Shown in pieces: positions 61,149 through 62,000 of a DNA stretch of 62,000 bases; the first letter of the stretch is position 1; the number at the start of each line of letters is the position of its first letter. This DNA is from Diphasiastrum complanatum. Its lineage: Eukaryota > Streptophyta > Lycopodiopsida > Lycopodiales > Lycopodiaceae. Both the position numbers and the translations under genes were made by a program. The notes beneath the pieces were generated by a model. The model made no database searches. It saw only the letters and a list, made by a program, of their open reading frames with translations, and was not told the DNA's origin. The stretch spans positions 66,476,930 through 66,538,929 of the forward strand of contig CM055092.1 of assembly GCA_029204225.1 (NCBI GenBank), given 5' to 3'.

Positions 61149-62000
61149 GTGATACGAAAAATTGAAATTAACTATCATATCAGAGAGATTTTTGGCGCCA
61201 AAGCTTTGAAAATAGCAATGGCAAGGAGACCCAGATCTACAATTGAGTCTATGATTTTCTACAATGAGATGAAGCTGATAATTGGAAGCCAACAAAATAT
61301 ACGAAGAATTCATGGGTATTGCTGCATCCATCATCAAAGGGCAATTTTCGACAAAAGAAAAGAGCAAAAATGACTTACAAATCTTATTGGAAAGCAAAAA
61401 ATTTGGAGTTTAAGACTATCCCGGGAGGTCAATCGATATCAGAAGTCTTAGTACAACATGTATATATGCATTTAGAAATCAAAGTACATGCTATCAATCC
61501 TCATGATCATCAAAAATGTCATTGTAAGTATATCAAAACATATGCACTCTACAGTAATCATAGGTGATTTTCTTTATTGATGCTCTTCAGATTATGATTT
61601 AAATGCTTCAACATTGTTTTTTTCTTTCAGATTTATATCCATCATGCATAAGTGAATGGGAGCCCTCACAATCACTTGCAGGAATATTAGACGTAATTCC
61701 CTCTGATGCTAGAAAGCTGCAATACAGAGGAAGAAGTCCAAAGGAACTTGCAGATTGTTGTTTTTATTTTTATGAATCTTTATATACGCCACAAACAGAT
61801 GGAGGTTTTGGCAAGCTTGAAGCAATTACATTGCCTAGTTTTCAAAGTGATGAGTGGCCTACTCCTGATAGTATTGTTTTTAAATTCTTGAGATGCAAAC
61901 TACTCATTGATATTAGAAATGCTATGAAGATAAGAACAGGCTCAAAAATTGTTCACCTAAGTTGGTTTATCTCATTACATATATTTGTTGATTTTTTCTC
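61149..62000 (+). CDS. Two-exon gene of unknown family, copy C (cut by window end)
   Basis: Exon 1 about 61149-61529 with donor GTAAGT; intron about 61530-61631 with acceptor TTTCTTTCAG; exon 2 from 61632 reads CISEWEPSQSLAGILDV, SPKELADC, YESLYTPQTDGG, DEWPTPDSIV, SWFISLHIFVDFF. The splice sites and the QSLAGILDV frame are intact here, unlike copy A. Exon 1 has a frame shift near 61270 (ACAATGAGATGAAGC, short of copy A by a few bases). Family unknown; the phase-matched exons in two copies support a real former protein. Confidence 0.55.

Overview
This is AT-rich eukaryotic nuclear DNA, and I read it as a land-plant genome. It has intron-split genes with GT..AG borders, TTTAGGG-type telomere-like repeats, Ty1/copia elements primed by initiator tRNA-Met, an LTR element with an Athila-type primer site, Ty3/gypsy and LINE remnants, and CACTA-type ORF1 relics. 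Two relics of a 12-exon, cytochrome b5-fused front-end fatty-acid desaturase (the long-chain PUFA type) argue for a bryophyte or another early-diverging plant rather than a typical angiosperm. I cannot name the species.

Layout. At 1-742 (-) an ORF open at the window edge encodes a strongly diverged histone H3 fold with a long C-terminal extension. A motif-packed intergenic region (743-1574) separates it from a divergent two-exon gene of unknown family (1575-3066, +). A coiled-coil, transposase-like gene follows on the minus strand (about 3536-5774). A decayed second copy of the unknown gene, its 3' flank and the edge of the transposase-like gene lies at about 15.17-17.22 kb, and an inverted scrap of its tail at about 22.17-22.29 kb. 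These parts therefore seem to travel together. This is the best candidate here for an undescribed system: a mobile or repeatedly duplicated cassette carrying a histone-H3 variant.

From 5.8 to 15.1 kb there are copia LTR and pol pieces, a telomere-like tract, and one arm of a large inverted duplication whose partner is at 33.7-38.1 kb. From 17.2 to 21.8 kb come a copia gag piece, a palindromic stretch, two CACTA-like ORF1 relics and a (TC)63 tract.

The rest is built from duplications. Two desaturase pseudogenes lie in tandem on the minus strand: copy 1 at 37.45-44.37 kb and copy 2 at about 48.6-51.47 kb. Their lesions are different and partly complementary. Their upstream region occurs three times (A about 22.31-23.64, B about 44.73-45.85, C about 51.76-53.2 kb), so a third desaturase copy was probably lost at A. 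Blocks A and C also share everything downstream of that region: a complete or truncated LTR element, copia gag (+), copia pol (-) and an unknown two-exon gene (27.94-29.28 kb, and 61.15 kb to the window end). Indel differences among the copies allow relative dating of events. Between 29.5 and 34.4 kb lie a SUMO-protease-like (Ulp1/C48) pseudogene, a gypsy 3' end with LTR, a LINE endonuclease relic, and a copia gag with its LTR.

Almost every recognisable gene is broken. The H3-like ORF is the only long coding stretch with no lesion in view; its divergent partner has one apparent frame change. All family assignments come from motifs read by eye; no database search was run.
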